A DNA stretch of 64,000 nucleotides from Candidatus Omnitrophota bacterium (GTDB taxonomy: Bacteria; Omnitrophota; Omnitrophia; Omnitrophales; Aquincolibacteriaceae). Shown here piece after piece: positions 17,408 to 27,451 of this stretch (positions within the stretch are counted from its first letter, which is position 1; each line of letters begins with the position of its first letter). Below the pieces are notes generated by a model that was given only the letters and a program-made list of their open reading frames with translations, ran no database searches and had not been told where the DNA came from. A program made the position numbers and the translations under genes. The stretch lies in NCBI GenBank assembly GCA_903820505.1, contig CAIJHQ010000015.1:1-64000 (forward strand), given 5' to 3'.

Positions 17408-20400
17408 ATGGCACACCCCTTTCTTAAAAAACTGAACGAGAAAGTCCTTGTTTTTGACGGCGCCCTCGGGACTAATTTACAAAAACTCGGCTTGACTTCC
17501 GGGGATTACGGCGGGAAGGACGGCTGCAACGAGTACCTGGTCATCACGAAACCCGACGCTATCCGCGGGATCCACGAAAGCTTTCTCAAAGTCGGCTGCG
17601 ACGTGATCGAGACCGATACCTTCGGCTCGAACAGGATCGTGTTGGCAGAGTACGGTCTCGCGGAACGGACCGCGGAGCTTAATGAAAAGGCCGCGCGGCT
17701 TGCCAAGGAGATCGCCCAGAAATATTCCACGCCCGACCATCCGAGGTTCGTCATGGGTTCGGTCGGTCCGGGGACGAAGCTTCCTTCGTTGGGCCACATC
17801 GGCTTTGATGCCTTAAAGGACGCCTATAAGGAACAGATCAAGGGGCTGATAAACGGCGGGGTGGACGGCATCCTGATCGAAACCTGTCAGGATCTTCTCC
17901 AGACGAAGATCGCCCTGATCGCGGCCGGAGAATGTTATTCCGATATCGGAAGACGGCTGCCGCTGATCGCCCAAGTGACATTCGAACCTGCGGGAACGAT
18001 GCTGCTCGGGACGGAAATGAGCGCGGTGATCGCGGCGCTTGAAATGTTTCCGGTGGACGTTCTCGGAATGAATTGCGCGACTGGCCCTGCGGAAATGGCG
18101 GAACAGGTCCGGATCCTGTGCGAGAGCTCCGTCAAACCGGTTTCGGTCCTGCCGAACGCCGGGCTTCCCGAGAATGTCGGCGGCGCGGCCCATTATCATC
18201 TGACACCCAAAGAACTCGCGGATTTTCACGAGCGTTTTGTCAAGGAATTCGGCGTCTCGATCGTCGGAGGTTGTTGCGGGACCACGCCCGAGCACCTTCA
18301 GGCGGTGGTGGAACGCGTCGGCAAATGTGTTCCCAAAAAACGTAATCCGAAACACGAGCCCTCCTGCGCCAGTCTTTATCATGCCGTGAGCTACAAGCAG
18401 TCTCCCGGGCCGTTGCTTGTTGGGGAACAGACGAATGCCAACGGCAGTAAAAAATTCCGTCAGCTCCTCGAACGTGACGATTATGACGCGATCGCCGGCG
18501 TGGCACGCGACGCCGTGAAAGAGGGCGCGCATCTGGTCGACCTTTGCGTGGCCTTTACGGGTCGCGATGAGGTCAAGGACATGACCGAAGCAGTGACTCG
18601 TTTTAACCAGCACGTGACCGTCCCGGTGATGATCGATTCTACCGAGCCGCGCGTGATGGAGGAGGCCCTCAAGCGGATCGCGGGCAAGGCCATTATCAAT
18701 TCCGTCAATCTGGAGGACGGGGGCGAACGGTTGCGGCGGGTCTGCAAGCTGGCTAAAAAATACGGCGCCGGACTTGTCGCGCTTACCATTGACGAAAAAG
18801 GGATGGCCAAAACGAAAAGTGAAAAGCTGGTCATCGCCAGGAGGATACACCGGATCGCGACGCAGGAATACGGCGTCAGGCCGGAGGACCTGTTCTTTGA
18901 TCTCCTTACGTTCACTCTGGGCAGCGGGAGCGAGGAATTCCGGACTGCCGCGATCGAAACGCTCGAGGCGATCCGCGCGCTCAAAAAAGAGATCCCTAAG
19001 GCTCACACGATCCTCGGCCTGAGTAACATTTCCTTTGGCCTGGCGCCGCACGCCCGTCAGGTCCTCAACAGCGTTTTTCTCCATGAGGCGGTCGCCGCCG
19101 GGCTTGATGCCGCGATCGTACACGCCAAAAGGATCCTGCCCCTTTTCAAGATCGAAAAAGAGGATCTTGAGGTCGCAAAGCAGCTACTCGAGAACCGCTG
19201 GACGGATGGCAAGGACCCGCTTCAGGTTTTCATCGCGCATTTTGAAAAGAAACAAAACACCTCTCCCGCGCCGGAGGCCCGCAAACCGTCCGGGACGATC
19301 GAAGAGGTCCTCAAGGGCCGTATTCTGGACGGGAATGCCGACGGGCTGGAGGCAGACCTTGACCAGGCGCTCAAAAAGATCCCGGCCCTTGAAATTATCA
19401 ATATTCTTTTGCTGGGCGCGATGAAAACGGTCGGGGAGCTTTTTGGTTCCGGGAAAATGCAACTTCCGTTCGTGCTTCAGTCAGCCGAAGTCATGAAAAA
19501 GGCCGTAGCTTATCTGGAACGGTTCATGGAGAAAAAGGAAGGTCAGGAGCGCGGCCGGATCGTTCTTGCGACCGTCAAAGGCGATGTCCATGACATCGGG
19601 AAGAACCTCGTTGATATCATTCTGACGAACAACGGGTACAAAGTGCTTAACCTCGGGATCAAACAACCGGTCGATGCTATCATTAAAGCGGCTCTGGAGC
19701 ACCGTGCAGACGCGATCGGACTTTCGGGGCTTTTGGTGAGATCCACGCAGATCATGAAAGAGGACCTTGAGGAAATGGACCGGCGCGGCGTCAAGATCCC
19801 GGTGATCTGCGGCGGTGCGGCGCTGACCGAGCGTTATGTCGAACGAGACCTCGCCGGGGTTTATCACGGGAAAGTTTATTACGGACGGGATGCTTTTTCG
19901 GCTCTCAAGACCATGGAAGAAATTAAAAAGGGGCCCGCCGAACAGAAACAAAAACCTCGCGATTCGGGTTCGTCGCGGCCGGGGCCCGTTTCGAGACCTA
20001 ATATTCCGTCGTCGGCTTCCGCTATTCCTACTAAACCGTCATTTCACGTCCACCGCGACAATCCGGTCCCGAAGGTCCCTTCCTATGGGAGCCGGATCCT
20101 GAAACAGGTCCGGGTTCAGGATATTTTTCCGTGGATCAACAAGATCCCGCTTTACCGTCTCCAGTGGCAGTTCAAGCAGGGGGAAAGGACTCCCCGGGAG
20201 TTCGAGCTTTATCTGAAGGAAAACGTGGACCCGATTCTCGAAAAATTCCAGACGCGTTGCGTAAAGGAAAAGATTATGGAGCCGAAGGCCGCCTACGGGT
20301 TTTTCCCGTGCTACTCCGAAGGGAACGATCTGGTGGTCCTGGATGAAACGGCTCGCACGGAAAAGGTCCGGTTCCATTTTCTGCGGCAGAAAAGAGAGCC

Positions 20401-20857
20401 GTACCAATGCATTGCTGATTTTTTCCGGCCGCGCGGCTTAGGGGAACCGGACGTCGTCGGTTTTCAGGTAGTGACGATGGGAAAACGTGCCAGCGAGGTC
20501 GAACAGAAACTTTTCAGATCAGGCAAGTACTCGGAATATCTTTATCTTCACGGTCTTTCCGTGGAAATGGTGGAAGCCTTTGCCGAATATCTGCACGCGC
20601 TCATCCGCCGCGAAATGGGGATCCATCTCCAGGACAAGCGTTACCGGGGAGACATCTTCAAGCAGGGCTATCAGGGTTCACGCTACAGCTTCGGCTATCC
20701 GGCCTGTCCGAACCTGGAAGACCAGAGGAAGCTTTTTGAATTGGTTCCCGCGGCCAAGATCGGGGTCACCCTAAGCGAAACGCTTCAGATGGTCCCTGAA
20801 CAATCCACCTCCGCGATCATTCTCCATCATCCGCAGGCCAAATACTTCGGCATTTAA
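17408..20857 (+). CDS. metH: Cobalamin-dependent methionine synthase
   Basis: The 1149-residue protein contains the full MetH set: an N-terminal homocysteine-binding domain (FDGALGTNLQ, zinc ligand region MNCATGP and GGCCGTTPEH), a pterin-binding domain (LLVGEQTNANGSKKF), the B12-binding module with the cobalt-ligand motif DVHDIG near residue 729, and a C-terminal SAM-activation domain (GYPACPNLEDQ). A low-complexity linker near 850-880 separates the last two. No Shine-Dalgarno sequence precedes the ATG; TAAGAT ends 8 nt upstream, so the mRNA may be leaderless. I saw no SAM or cobalamin riboswitch in the 97-nt gap. Confidence 0.96.
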   Translation: MAHPFLKKLNEKVLVFDGALGTNLQKLGLTSGDYGGKDGCNEYLVITKPDAIRGIHESFLKVGCDVIETDTFGSNRIVLAEYGLAERTAELNEKAARLAKEIAQKYSTPDHPRFVMGSVGPGTKLPSLGHIGFDALKDAYKEQIKGLINGGVDGILIETCQDLLQTKIALIAAGECYSDIGRRLPLIAQVTFEPAGTMLLGTEMSAVIAALEMFPVDVLGMNCATGPAEMAEQVRILCESSVKPVSVLPNAGLPENVGGAAHYHLTPKELADFHERFVKEFGVSIVGGCCGTTPEHLQAVVERVGKCVPKKRNPKHEPSCASLYHAVSYKQSPGPLLVGEQTNANGSKKFRQLLERDDYDAIAGVARDAVKEGAHLVDLCVAFTGRDEVKDMTEAVTRFNQHVTVPVMIDSTEPRVMEEALKRIAGKAIINSVNLEDGGERLRRVCKLAKKYGAGLVALTIDEKGMAKTKSEKLVIARRIHRIATQEYGVRPEDLFFDLLTFTLGSGSEEFRTAAIETLEAIRALKKEIPKAHTILGLSNISFGLAPHARQVLNSVFLHEAVAAGLDAAIVHAKRILPLFKIEKEDLEVAKQLLENRWTDGKDPLQVFIAHFEKKQNTSPAPEARKPSGTIEEVLKGRILDGNADGLEADLDQALKKIPALEIINILLLGAMKTVGELFGSGKMQLPFVLQSAEVMKKAVAYLERFMEKKEGQERGRIVLATVKGDVHDIGKNLVDIILTNNGYKVLNLGIKQPVDAIIKAALEHRADAIGLSGLLVRSTQIMKEDLEEMDRRGVKIPVICGGAALTERYVERDLAGVYHGKVYYGRDAFSALKTMEEIKKGPAEQKQKPRDSGSSRPGPVSRPNIPSSASAIPTKPSFHVHRDNPVPKVPSYGSRILKQVRVQDIFPWINKIPLYRLQWQFKQGERTPREFELYLKENVDPILEKFQTRCVKEKIMEPKAAYGFFPCYSEGNDLVVLDETARTEKVRFHFLRQKREPYQCIADFFRPRGLGEPDVVGFQVVTMGKRASEVEQKLFRSGKYSEYLYLHGLSVEMVEAFAEYLHALIRREMGIHLQDKRYRGDIFKQGYQGSRYSFGYPACPNLEDQRKLFELVPAAKIGVTLSETLQMVPEQSTSAIILHHPQAKYFGI

Positions 20858-20905
20858 ACGACCCGCGACGCCCGGATGTTTTCGGGGCGTGGGGAGCTCA
20901 GAGGG

Positions 20906-22696
20906 TCAGCGTTTTAATGCCGCGGCCTGGGACAATTTTTCTACCAGCGAGCGGTATTCTTTCCAGATCGCTTCGGGCATGTGGGAACCGAACTGTCCGA
21001 GGTACTTTTCGATGTTCCGAAGTTCCGCAGTCCACTCCGCCGGATCGATCGCGAACAATTGCTCGATCTTGTCCTGCGGGATATTAAGGCCCGAAAGATC
21101 GAGGTCCTTGAGTTCCGGCATGAGACCCAGCGGGGTTTCCCTGGCACCGGCCTTGCCCTCGATGCGGTCGATCATCCACTTGATGACGCGGATGTTTTCC
21201 CCGAAACCTGGCCAGATGTATTTGTCGTCCGCGTCCGTACGGAACCAATTGATCGAATAGATCTTCGGCGGGTGCTTGAGTTTTTTCCCGATGTTCAGCC
21301 AGTGGCCGAAATAATCGCCCATGTTATAGCCGCAGAAGGGAAGCATGGCCATCGGGTCACGGCGCAGAACGCCGACCTGATGTGCGGCCGCGGCGGTGGT
21401 CTCGGATCCCGTACGGGTGCCGAGGAAAACACCGTGCTGCCAGTCAAAGGCTTCCATCACGAGCGGCACGAGATTGCTGCGGCGGCCGCCGAGCAGGATG
21501 GCGGAGATCGGAACGCCTTTCGGGTTGTCGAATTCTTTGGAAAGCGAAGGGCAGTTATAAATCGAGACCGTGAACCGGGAGTTCGGATGAGCGGCCTTGG
21601 TTTCCATGGACGGGTTCCAGGGATTCCCTTGCCAATCTACAATATTTTTCGGGACTGCGCCGTCCAGGCCGTTCCACCACGGCTCATTGGCATCGACGTC
21701 CAGCGCTGTGTTCGTATAGAGCGTGGGGTAGAACTTGTCGTTCTTGAGCGTCTTGATCATTTGAGGGTTCGTCTTGAGCGACGTTCCCGGCGCGACGCCG
21801 AAGAAGCCGGCCTCCGGATTGATCGCGTAGAGGCGTCCGTCAGGTCCGACGTTCAGCCAGGCGATATCATCGCCGATCGTCCAGATCTTATAGCCGGGCA
21901 GGGCGGACTGCATAAGGGCGAGATTGGTTTTCCCGCACGCGGACGGCAAAGCGGCCGCGATGTAAGTGACCTTGCCCTTCGGGTCCTCGATTCCCATGAT
22001 GAGCATGTGCTCGGCGAGCCAGCCTTCTTTCAATCCAAGGTAAGAAGCGATACGGAGCGCGAAACATTTTTTTCCGAGCAGAGCGTTCCCGCCGTAACCC
22101 GAGCCGAAGCTCCAGACGAGATGCTCCTGCGGGAAGTGCATGATATAGCGGCGGTCGGGGTTCAGTTCACCGATCGAATGGAGTCCGCGCACGAAATCAT
22201 CGGAGCTTCCGATGCGGTCGAGCGCTTCTTTGCCCATACGTGTCATAAGACGCATACTGACCGCGACATACGAATTGTCCGTGATCTGGACGCAGGCCTT
22301 GGCGTAAGGAGACTTCGGGTGTCCCATCATATAAGGGAGCACGTACATCGTGCGGCCCTTCATACAGCCGTCGAAAAGTTTTGTCATCTTTTCTTTGGCT
22401 TCCTTGGGGGCCATCCAGTTGTTGTTCGGGCCGGCGGTTTCTTTGTCAGGATGGCAAATGAAGGTCAGGTGTTCGGTACGGGCAACGTCCGTGGGATGAC
22501 TGCGGTGAAAATAGGCGTTCGGCCAGTTCTTGTCGTTTAATTTCTGAAAAACGGGACGGCCGTTGATCTTTTCTTCCTTGATACCGATCTCGATGAGCTT
22601 TTTCGCTTCTTTTTCCGAGCCATCGCACCAGTAGATCCGGTCCGGCTTCGTCAGTTTGGCCTGTTCTCCGACCCATGTTTCAAGCGGTGTTGCCAT
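20906..22696 (-). CDS. pckG: Phosphoenolpyruvate carboxykinase (GTP)
   Basis: The 596-residue protein matches GTP-type PEPCK, with the P-loop region LPSACGKTNLALMQ, RRYIMHFP, GSGYGGNALLGKKC, and the nucleotide-binding GYNMGDYFGHWL and WPGFGENIRV. It interconverts oxaloacetate and phosphoenolpyruvate. The ATG at 22696 is chosen for the AAGGAG 9 nt upstream and the normal N-terminus; an extension to 22765 lacks support. It converges with metH across a 48-nt gap holding only a weak hairpin. Confidence 0.96.
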   Translation of the reverse strand: MATPLETWVGEQAKLTKPDRIYWCDGSEKEAKKLIEIGIKEEKINGRPVFQKLNDKNWPNAYFHRSHPTDVARTEHLTFICHPDKETAGPNNNWMAPKEAKEKMTKLFDGCMKGRTMYVLPYMMGHPKSPYAKACVQITDNSYVAVSMRLMTRMGKEALDRIGSSDDFVRGLHSIGELNPDRRYIMHFPQEHLVWSFGSGYGGNALLGKKCFALRIASYLGLKEGWLAEHMLIMGIEDPKGKVTYIAAALPSACGKTNLALMQSALPGYKIWTIGDDIAWLNVGPDGRLYAINPEAGFFGVAPGTSLKTNPQMIKTLKNDKFYPTLYTNTALDVDANEPWWNGLDGAVPKNIVDWQGNPWNPSMETKAAHPNSRFTVSIYNCPSLSKEFDNPKGVPISAILLGGRRSNLVPLVMEAFDWQHGVFLGTRTGSETTAAAAHQVGVLRRDPMAMLPFCGYNMGDYFGHWLNIGKKLKHPPKIYSINWFRTDADDKYIWPGFGENIRVIKWMIDRIEGKAGARETPLGLMPELKDLDLSGLNIPQDKIEQLFAIDPAEWTAELRNIEKYLGQFGSHMPEAIWKEYRSLVEKLSQAAALKR

Positions 22697-22812
22697 GCTT
22701 TTTGCTCCTTCATAAATAGGCGATTTAATTTGGTTGAAGTTTACTGATGTGCCGCTATATTGCAAGCAATTTCATGGAGGGGAAAAAAAGGAAGTCCGCG
22801 ACGATTGGCGGC

Positions 22813-22841
22813 TTGCAATCAGAGGGAACGCGGGTTAGAAT
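22813..22841 (+). promoter_or_regulatory. Promoter of the SPFH protein gene
   Basis: TTGCAA (22813-22818) and TAGAAT (22836-22841) have a 17-nt spacer, 63 nt before the start codon at 22905. Confidence 0.6.
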
Positions 22842-22904
22842 CCTGCCTGGCTATCTTCATCTTGCGTGTGTCGCCGCTTCGGAAAAATAAACTGGAGGTT
22901 TCGT

Positions 22905-23774
22905 ATGAATAATCCGATCTCAGGTCTGATTTTTTTCACACTCCTTATCGTTGGATTTGTGATCGGGGCGCCGATCTTTATGGCGAATCAGGGGCTCGGC
23001 GGTCTTTTGGGTACTCTTTGGTTCTTTATTTCCATGGTGATCGCTTCCGGTGTTCAGATGGCCGCCCAGTGGGAAAAGGGAGTGGTGTTCCAGCTCGGAA
23101 AATTCAGCCGCATCACGGGGCCCGGCCTTTTCTTCATCATCCCGGTGATCGAGGAAGTCCGCAAGATCGACATGCGCGTTTTGACGATGGACATTCCTTC
23201 CCAGCAGGTGATCACCAAGGATAACGTTCCGGTCAAGATCAACGGCGTTATTTTTTTCAAGGTCGATGATCCGGCCAATGCGATCATCAAAGTCCAGGAT
23301 TACCGATACGCGATCGCCCAATATGCCCAGACGTCTCTCCGGGATGTGATCGGGCAGATGTCTCTCGATCAGCTTTTGACGGAACGCGAAGAGATCGGAA
23401 AAAAGATCGAGGCGAACGTTGAAAAGGATACTGAGGCGTGGGGTCTTGAGGTGACGGGAATCCGGATCCAGGATATCGATATGCCGGAAGAACTTAAAAA
23501 AATGATGTCGCGTCAGGCGTCGGCCGAACGGGAAAAACGCGCTACGATCACCAAGGCGGAAGGCGATAGGGACGCGGCGGCGAATCTCGCGCTGGCTGCG
23601 AGGACGATGGCCGAAAGTCCGGGAGCCATGCAGTTGAGGACGCTTCAGACCATTGACGGTCTCGGGCCGACGGCTTCGAACACGGTCGTGCTTGCGGTTC
23701 CCGTGAACATTATGGATGCGATCGATCAGTTGGCGAAATTGGGGAAGAACGTTAAGCAGAATCCAGCGGCCTGA
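22905..23774 (+). CDS. Slipin/stomatin-like SPFH membrane protein
   Basis: The 289-residue protein has one or two N-terminal membrane helices (residues about 8-55) and then a canonical SPFH domain (EKGVVFQLGKFSRITGPGLF and IPSQQVITKDNVPVKINGV). A charged helix EREKRATITKAEGD and a hydrophobic tail follow, as in slipins. Such proteins form membrane-associated oligomers. The ATG at 22905 has GGAGG 6 nt upstream. The usual partner NfeD protease gene is not adjacent. Confidence 0.92.
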   Translation: MNNPISGLIFFTLLIVGFVIGAPIFMANQGLGGLLGTLWFFISMVIASGVQMAAQWEKGVVFQLGKFSRITGPGLFFIIPVIEEVRKIDMRVLTMDIPSQQVITKDNVPVKINGVIFFKVDDPANAIIKVQDYRYAIAQYAQTSLRDVIGQMSLDQLLTEREEIGKKIEANVEKDTEAWGLEVTGIRIQDIDMPEELKKMMSRQASAEREKRATITKAEGDRDAAANLALAARTMAESPGAMQLRTLQTIDGLGPTASNTVVLAVPVNIMDAIDQLAKLGKNVKQNPAA

Positions 23775-24078
23775 GAGGGGCGGGGTCCGGACATAAAAGA
23801 GCCTCAGCTATGAGTTTCGAGAATCCCGCGTTTTTAGCAAAAGAAATAAATAGTTAAAACTCAATTGCTCTTTCGGCGAAACGCTCAGGCCAGGTTGTTT
23901 TCTCACGCTGAGGCCCTGAAGCTTTTAGGAGGATCTGCGGCAACCTTGTCCCGCTCTTCCTCCATGTCAAAGAATCTATTTATAATGCCCTCTAATTTGA
24001 CCATACCTGATGCGTGCCAGATTGTCAATGGCTTGAATTCGCAACCTGTTATGTCTGAATGAGTTAAGAAAACAGCCT
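23775..24078. other. Intergenic stretch without a recognised gene
   Basis: The 304 nt between the SPFH gene and the ribBA promoter contain near-direct repeats (cgctcaggcc at 23882 and cgctgaggcc at 23906) and short open frames on both strands, none with a good ribosome binding site or a recognised product. The conserved blocks of the FMN riboswitch are absent. It could encode an sRNA or be a decayed gene. Confidence 0.6.
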
Positions 24079-24107
24079 TTGACAAAAAGGGGCCTTATTG
24101 TTAGCAT
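24079..24107 (+). promoter_or_regulatory. Promoter of the riboflavin operon
   Basis: A perfect TTGACA (24079-24084) and TAGCAT (24102-24107) are 17 nt apart. The predicted leader before ribBA is only about 32 nt, too short for an FMN riboswitch. Confidence 0.75.
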
Positions 24108-24145
24108 TCCCAGTCTCAAAGGGATCTGGAACAGCCGGAGACGCT

Positions 24146-25360
24146 ATGACGTTACTTAATTCGATGGAAGAGATCATCCGGGATATTCGCGAGGGCCGCA
24201 TGGTCATCATGACCGACGATGAGACCCGCGAGAACGAGGGGGATCTCATCTTTGCGGCCCAAAAAACGACCCCGGAAATGGTGAACTTTATGATGAAATT
24301 CGGCCGGGGGCTCATTTGTGTTCCCATGACCGCGGAACGTGTCCATGAACTGGGACTCGACCAGATGAACCCGGACCCCGAGGACTCCATGAAAACAGCT
24401 TTCACGGTCTCCGTGGACGCCAAAGCCGGTGTGACCACGGGCATCTCGGCCTATGACCGTAACCGCACGATCGAGTTGTTGGCGGATCCGAAGACCCAGC
24501 GTGAGGACTTTGTGATCCCCGGACATCTTTTTCCCCTGAAAGCAAAAAAAGGCGGTGTGTTGCGACGGGCGGGACATACAGAGGCGGCTGTGGACTTGAT
24601 GCAATTGGCCGGTGTGGCTCCTGTCGGAGTGATCTGCGAGATCGTCAACGATGACGGGAAAATGGCACGGCTTTCGGATCTCCTGGTTTTCGCGAAGAAC
24701 CATCAATTGAAGATCGGGACCATCCGCGATCTGATCGCCTACCGCACAAAGACCGACAAGCTCATCAAAATGATCAGCGAGGCCCAACTTCCGACAAAGT
24801 TCGGGACATGGACCATCCGGATCTATGAGTCCCTTTTGGACGGTATCCAGCACGTCGCTCTGACTCATGGAACAGTCGGGGACCGGCCGGTGCTTGTGCG
24901 CGTGCATTCGGAATGTTTTACCGGAGATGTCCTGAGTTCGTTGCGGTGCGACTGCCAGGACCAGCTCCACGCCGCCATGGCGATGATCCAAAAAGAGGGT
25001 GCCGGGGTGATCCTGTATATGCGTCAGGAAGGCCGCGGGATCGGTCTGGCGAACAAGATCAAGGCGTACGACCTGCAGGACAAGCACGGGCTCGACACCG
25101 TTCAGGCCAATGAAGCTCTGGGGTTCAAGCCTGACTTGCGCGATTACGGGATTGGAGCGCAAATTCTTCACGATCTCGGACTTTCCAAATTGCGTTTGAT
25201 GACGAACAATCCCAGAAAGATCGTGGGATTGGAAGGTTACGGCCTCGAAGTGGTGGAGCGCGTGCCGATCACGACGAAAGCGAACCCATTGAGCGCCAAA
25301 TATCTGAAGACCAAACAGGAAAAGCTCGGACATATTCTCGACCTCGGGAAGGAACCATGA
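24146..25360 (+). CDS. ribBA: Bifunctional DHBP synthase / GTP cyclohydrolase II
   Basis: The 404-residue enzyme starts both arms of riboflavin synthesis. The N-terminal half is 3,4-dihydroxy-2-butanone-4-phosphate synthase ([15 protein letters not shown] near residue 26 and [11 protein letters not shown]). The C-terminal half is GTP cyclohydrolase II with zinc ligands in [17 protein letters not shown] and the RQEGRGIGL motif. The ATG at 24146 has CCGGAG upstream. It overlaps ribH by 4 nt at the head of a five-gene operon. Confidence 0.97.
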   Translation: MTLLNSMEEIIRDIREGRMVIMTDDETRENEGDLIFAAQKTTPEMVNFMMKFGRGLICVPMTAERVHELGLDQMNPDPEDSMKTAFTVSVDAKAGVTTGISAYDRNRTIELLADPKTQREDFVIPGHLFPLKAKKGGVLRRAGHTEAAVDLMQLAGVAPVGVICEIVNDDGKMARLSDLLVFAKNHQLKIGTIRDLIAYRTKTDKLIKMISEAQLPTKFGTWTIRIYESLLDGIQHVALTHGTVGDRPVLVRVHSECFTGDVLSSLRCDCQDQLHAAMAMIQKEGAGVILYMRQEGRGIGLANKIKAYDLQDKHGLDTVQANEALGFKPDLRDYGIGAQILHDLGLSKLRLMTNNPRKIVGLEGYGLEVVERVPITTKANPLSAKYLKTKQEKLGHILDLGKEP

Positions 25361-25851
25361 GTGCTTATCACGGAAAGATCTGCGGGCATGGCAAAAGGTT
25401 CGGGATCGTTGTCTCGCGCTTCAACGAATACATCACAGCGCGGCTTCTTGACGGCGCGTTGACGCTGCTCAAAAAAGCGGGCGTGGCGGAAAAGAACATC
25501 AAAGTAGTTTGGGTGCCCGGCGGGTTGGAAGTCCCGTTCTTCTGTAAGAAATTAAAGGCCCAGAGCCATTGCGACGTCGTGATCGCCCTGAGCTGTGTGA
25601 TCCGTGGCGGCACATATCATTTCGAATGCGTCTCGAACGAACTTGTCCGGGGGATCGACCAGGTGGCGCTTGAGACGGGAACCCCGATCGCGAGCGGTGT
25701 GATCACGGCGGACAATCTGGAACAGGCGATCGACCGGGCGGGGCTCAAGTCCGGCAATAAAGGGGAACAGGCGGCCCTTGTCGCGCTGGAGATCGCGAGT
25801 CTGAACGAACAACTGGGCGGCAAGCCGTGGAAGTCCAAAAAACGAAAGTAA
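25357..25851 (+). CDS. ribH: 6,7-dimethyl-8-ribityllumazine synthase
   Basis: The 164-residue protein has the lumazine synthase motifs [24 protein letters not shown] and [16 protein letters not shown]. It condenses the ribBA product with the pyrimidine to make lumazine. The ATGA overlap with ribBA couples their translation. Length is normal with a short basic tail. Confidence 0.97.
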   Translation: MSAYHGKICGHGKRFGIVVSRFNEYITARLLDGALTLLKKAGVAEKNIKVVWVPGGLEVPFFCKKLKAQSHCDVVIALSCVIRGGTYHFECVSNELVRGIDQVALETGTPIASGVITADNLEQAIDRAGLKSGNKGEQAALVALEIASLNEQLGGKPWKSKKRK

Positions 25852-25881
25852 CGCTCCTTTTTTAACCAGAAAAAGTGGATC

Positions 25882-26334
25882 ATGATCCGAAAAAGAACGC
25901 AGGCGCGTGAATGCGCCCTTCAGATCCTTTACCAGTACGAGATCAATCCCGAGCCGCTTTCTGACCTGCTTTCAAAATTCTGGCAGCAGGAGGAACAGGC
26001 GGCTTCCTCGCCGGAAGTGCGCGTCTTCGCCGAACAACTTGCTCTCGGGACCTGCGAACATCAAAGCGAGATCGACAAGGTCATCAGCCAATACGCGGAT
26101 AATTGGGAGCTCCACCGCATGGCGATCATCGACCGCAACATCATGCGGTTCGCCACGTTCGAACTTCTTTTTGCGTCGGACATTCCTCCGAAAGTGACCA
26201 TTAACGAAGCGGTGAACCTTGCCAAGAAATTTTCTCAGGAAGAATCCGGCAAGTTCGTTAACGGCATCCTTGACAAGATCAATCACACCGAGAAGCCGAG
26301 AAATCCGAAAACCGATGCCGCGTCCCGAACATGA
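25882..26334 (+). CDS. nusB: Transcription antitermination factor NusB
   Basis: The 150-residue helical protein starts RKRTQARECALQILYQYE and ends with EAVNLAKKFSQEESGKFVNGILDKI, the standard NusB pattern. NusB with NusE binds boxA in rRNA antitermination. Its placement behind ribH is common in bacteria. It overlaps ribD by 20 nt. Confidence 0.96.
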   Translation: MIRKRTQARECALQILYQYEINPEPLSDLLSKFWQQEEQAASSPEVRVFAEQLALGTCEHQSEIDKVISQYADNWELHRMAIIDRNIMRFATFELLFASDIPPKVTINEAVNLAKKFSQEESGKFVNGILDKINHTEKPRNPKTDAASRT

Positions 26335-27442
26335 GAAGTGGATGGCGCTGGCCCTTGCGCTGGCGGAAAAAGGGAAATTCACCGTAAGTCCGAATCCCAG
26401 GGTCGGGGCGTGCGTGGTTTCCCGCGGGAAACTCGTCGGCAGCGGATATCATGAAAAGTTCGGCGGACCGCACGCCGAGCCGAACGCGCTAATGAAGGCC
26501 GGAAAACGTGCCCGGGGCGCGACGCTTTATGTGACGCTTGAGCCGTGTTCTTCCTGGCAAAAGACCCCGCCGTGCGCTCCGTTCATCAAGGAAAGAGGAA
26601 TACGCTCCGTCATCATCGGGTGCCTTGATCCCAATCCGTTGAACCACGGTAAAGGAGTCCATTATTTGCGAAAGGCGGGGATCTCCGTGAAATGCGGCGT
26701 GCTGGCGGCGGAGGTTCAAAGACAGAATGAAGGATTTTTTAAATATGTGACGGCCGGGCGGCCGTTTGTGACTTTAAAGATGGCCCAAACCCTGGACGGC
26801 AAGATTGCCACGCGCGAAGGTCTTTCCCGTTGGATCTCTTCACCGCCCTCCCGCGAGTTTGTGCACCGGTTGCGCGAGGAGCACGACGCGGTACTTGTCG
26901 GGAAGAACACCTTTTATCAGGATGATCCGCGTCTGACGCTCCCCAAAAATTCGCCGGCTCTCGCGGCGGGAAAACCCTGGAAGGTCGCGCTGGTTTCCGA
27001 AAAAGGTTGGTCTCCCAGGGCACGGATCTTCCGGGACAGTCGACCGACCATTCTCGTTTTTTCCGAGAAGCATCTTCAACGGATCGTTAAGCAAGCGGCG
27101 GTCCGGAAAGGGAATTGGACGCTCCTTCCGGTCAAGGAACACGACGGCAAGGTCAGCATTCCGGAACTTTTAAAAAAACTCGCCGTCTTGGGCATTACCA
27201 AGCTTCTCGTGGAGGGCGGAGGGGAACTGGCCTGGTCCTTTCTGGAAGCGGGATGCGTGGACCGTGCCGTCTGGATCGTAGCGCCCAAAATATTCGGGGG
27301 ACGTGACGCCAAGACTTCGGTGGAGGGATCGGGAGTGAAAACTCCGCGGCAGGGATTTGTTTTCCGAACTGAAAAGGTCGGAAAATGCGGCGACGATTGG
27401 ATCCTGGAAGGGAATTTTCAGAAGCGGAAGCAACAAAAGTAA
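26315..27442 (+). CDS. ribD: Bifunctional riboflavin deaminase/reductase
   Basis: The 375-residue protein has a zinc-dependent cytidine-deaminase-like domain (HAEPNAL and PCSSWQKTPPC) and a C-terminal reductase domain (TLKMAQTLDGKIA, LVEGGGELAWSF). It carries out the second and third steps of the pathway. The ATG at 26315, inside the end of nusB, gives the usual RibD N-terminus. Confidence 0.96.
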   Translation: MPRPEHEKWMALALALAEKGKFTVSPNPRVGACVVSRGKLVGSGYHEKFGGPHAEPNALMKAGKRARGATLYVTLEPCSSWQKTPPCAPFIKERGIRSVIIGCLDPNPLNHGKGVHYLRKAGISVKCGVLAAEVQRQNEGFFKYVTAGRPFVTLKMAQTLDGKIATREGLSRWISSPPSREFVHRLREEHDAVLVGKNTFYQDDPRLTLPKNSPALAAGKPWKVALVSEKGWSPRARIFRDSRPTILVFSEKHLQRIVKQAAVRKGNWTLLPVKEHDGKVSIPELLKKLAVLGITKLLVEGGGELAWSFLEAGCVDRAVWIVAPKIFGGRDAKTSVEGSGVKTPRQGFVFRTEKVGKCGDDWILEGNFQKRKQQK

Positions 27443-27451
27443 GGAGGGACC

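Noticed and set aside
20981-22540. A 519-codon + strand open frame opposite pckG
   Set aside because: It is fully antisense to a clear PEPCK gene, has Arg/Asp-rich translation without domains and arises from GC-rich third positions.
23865-24062. A 65-codon frame before the ribBA promoter
   Set aside because: No ribosome binding site, no recognised product, and an overlapping minus-strand frame is equally long.
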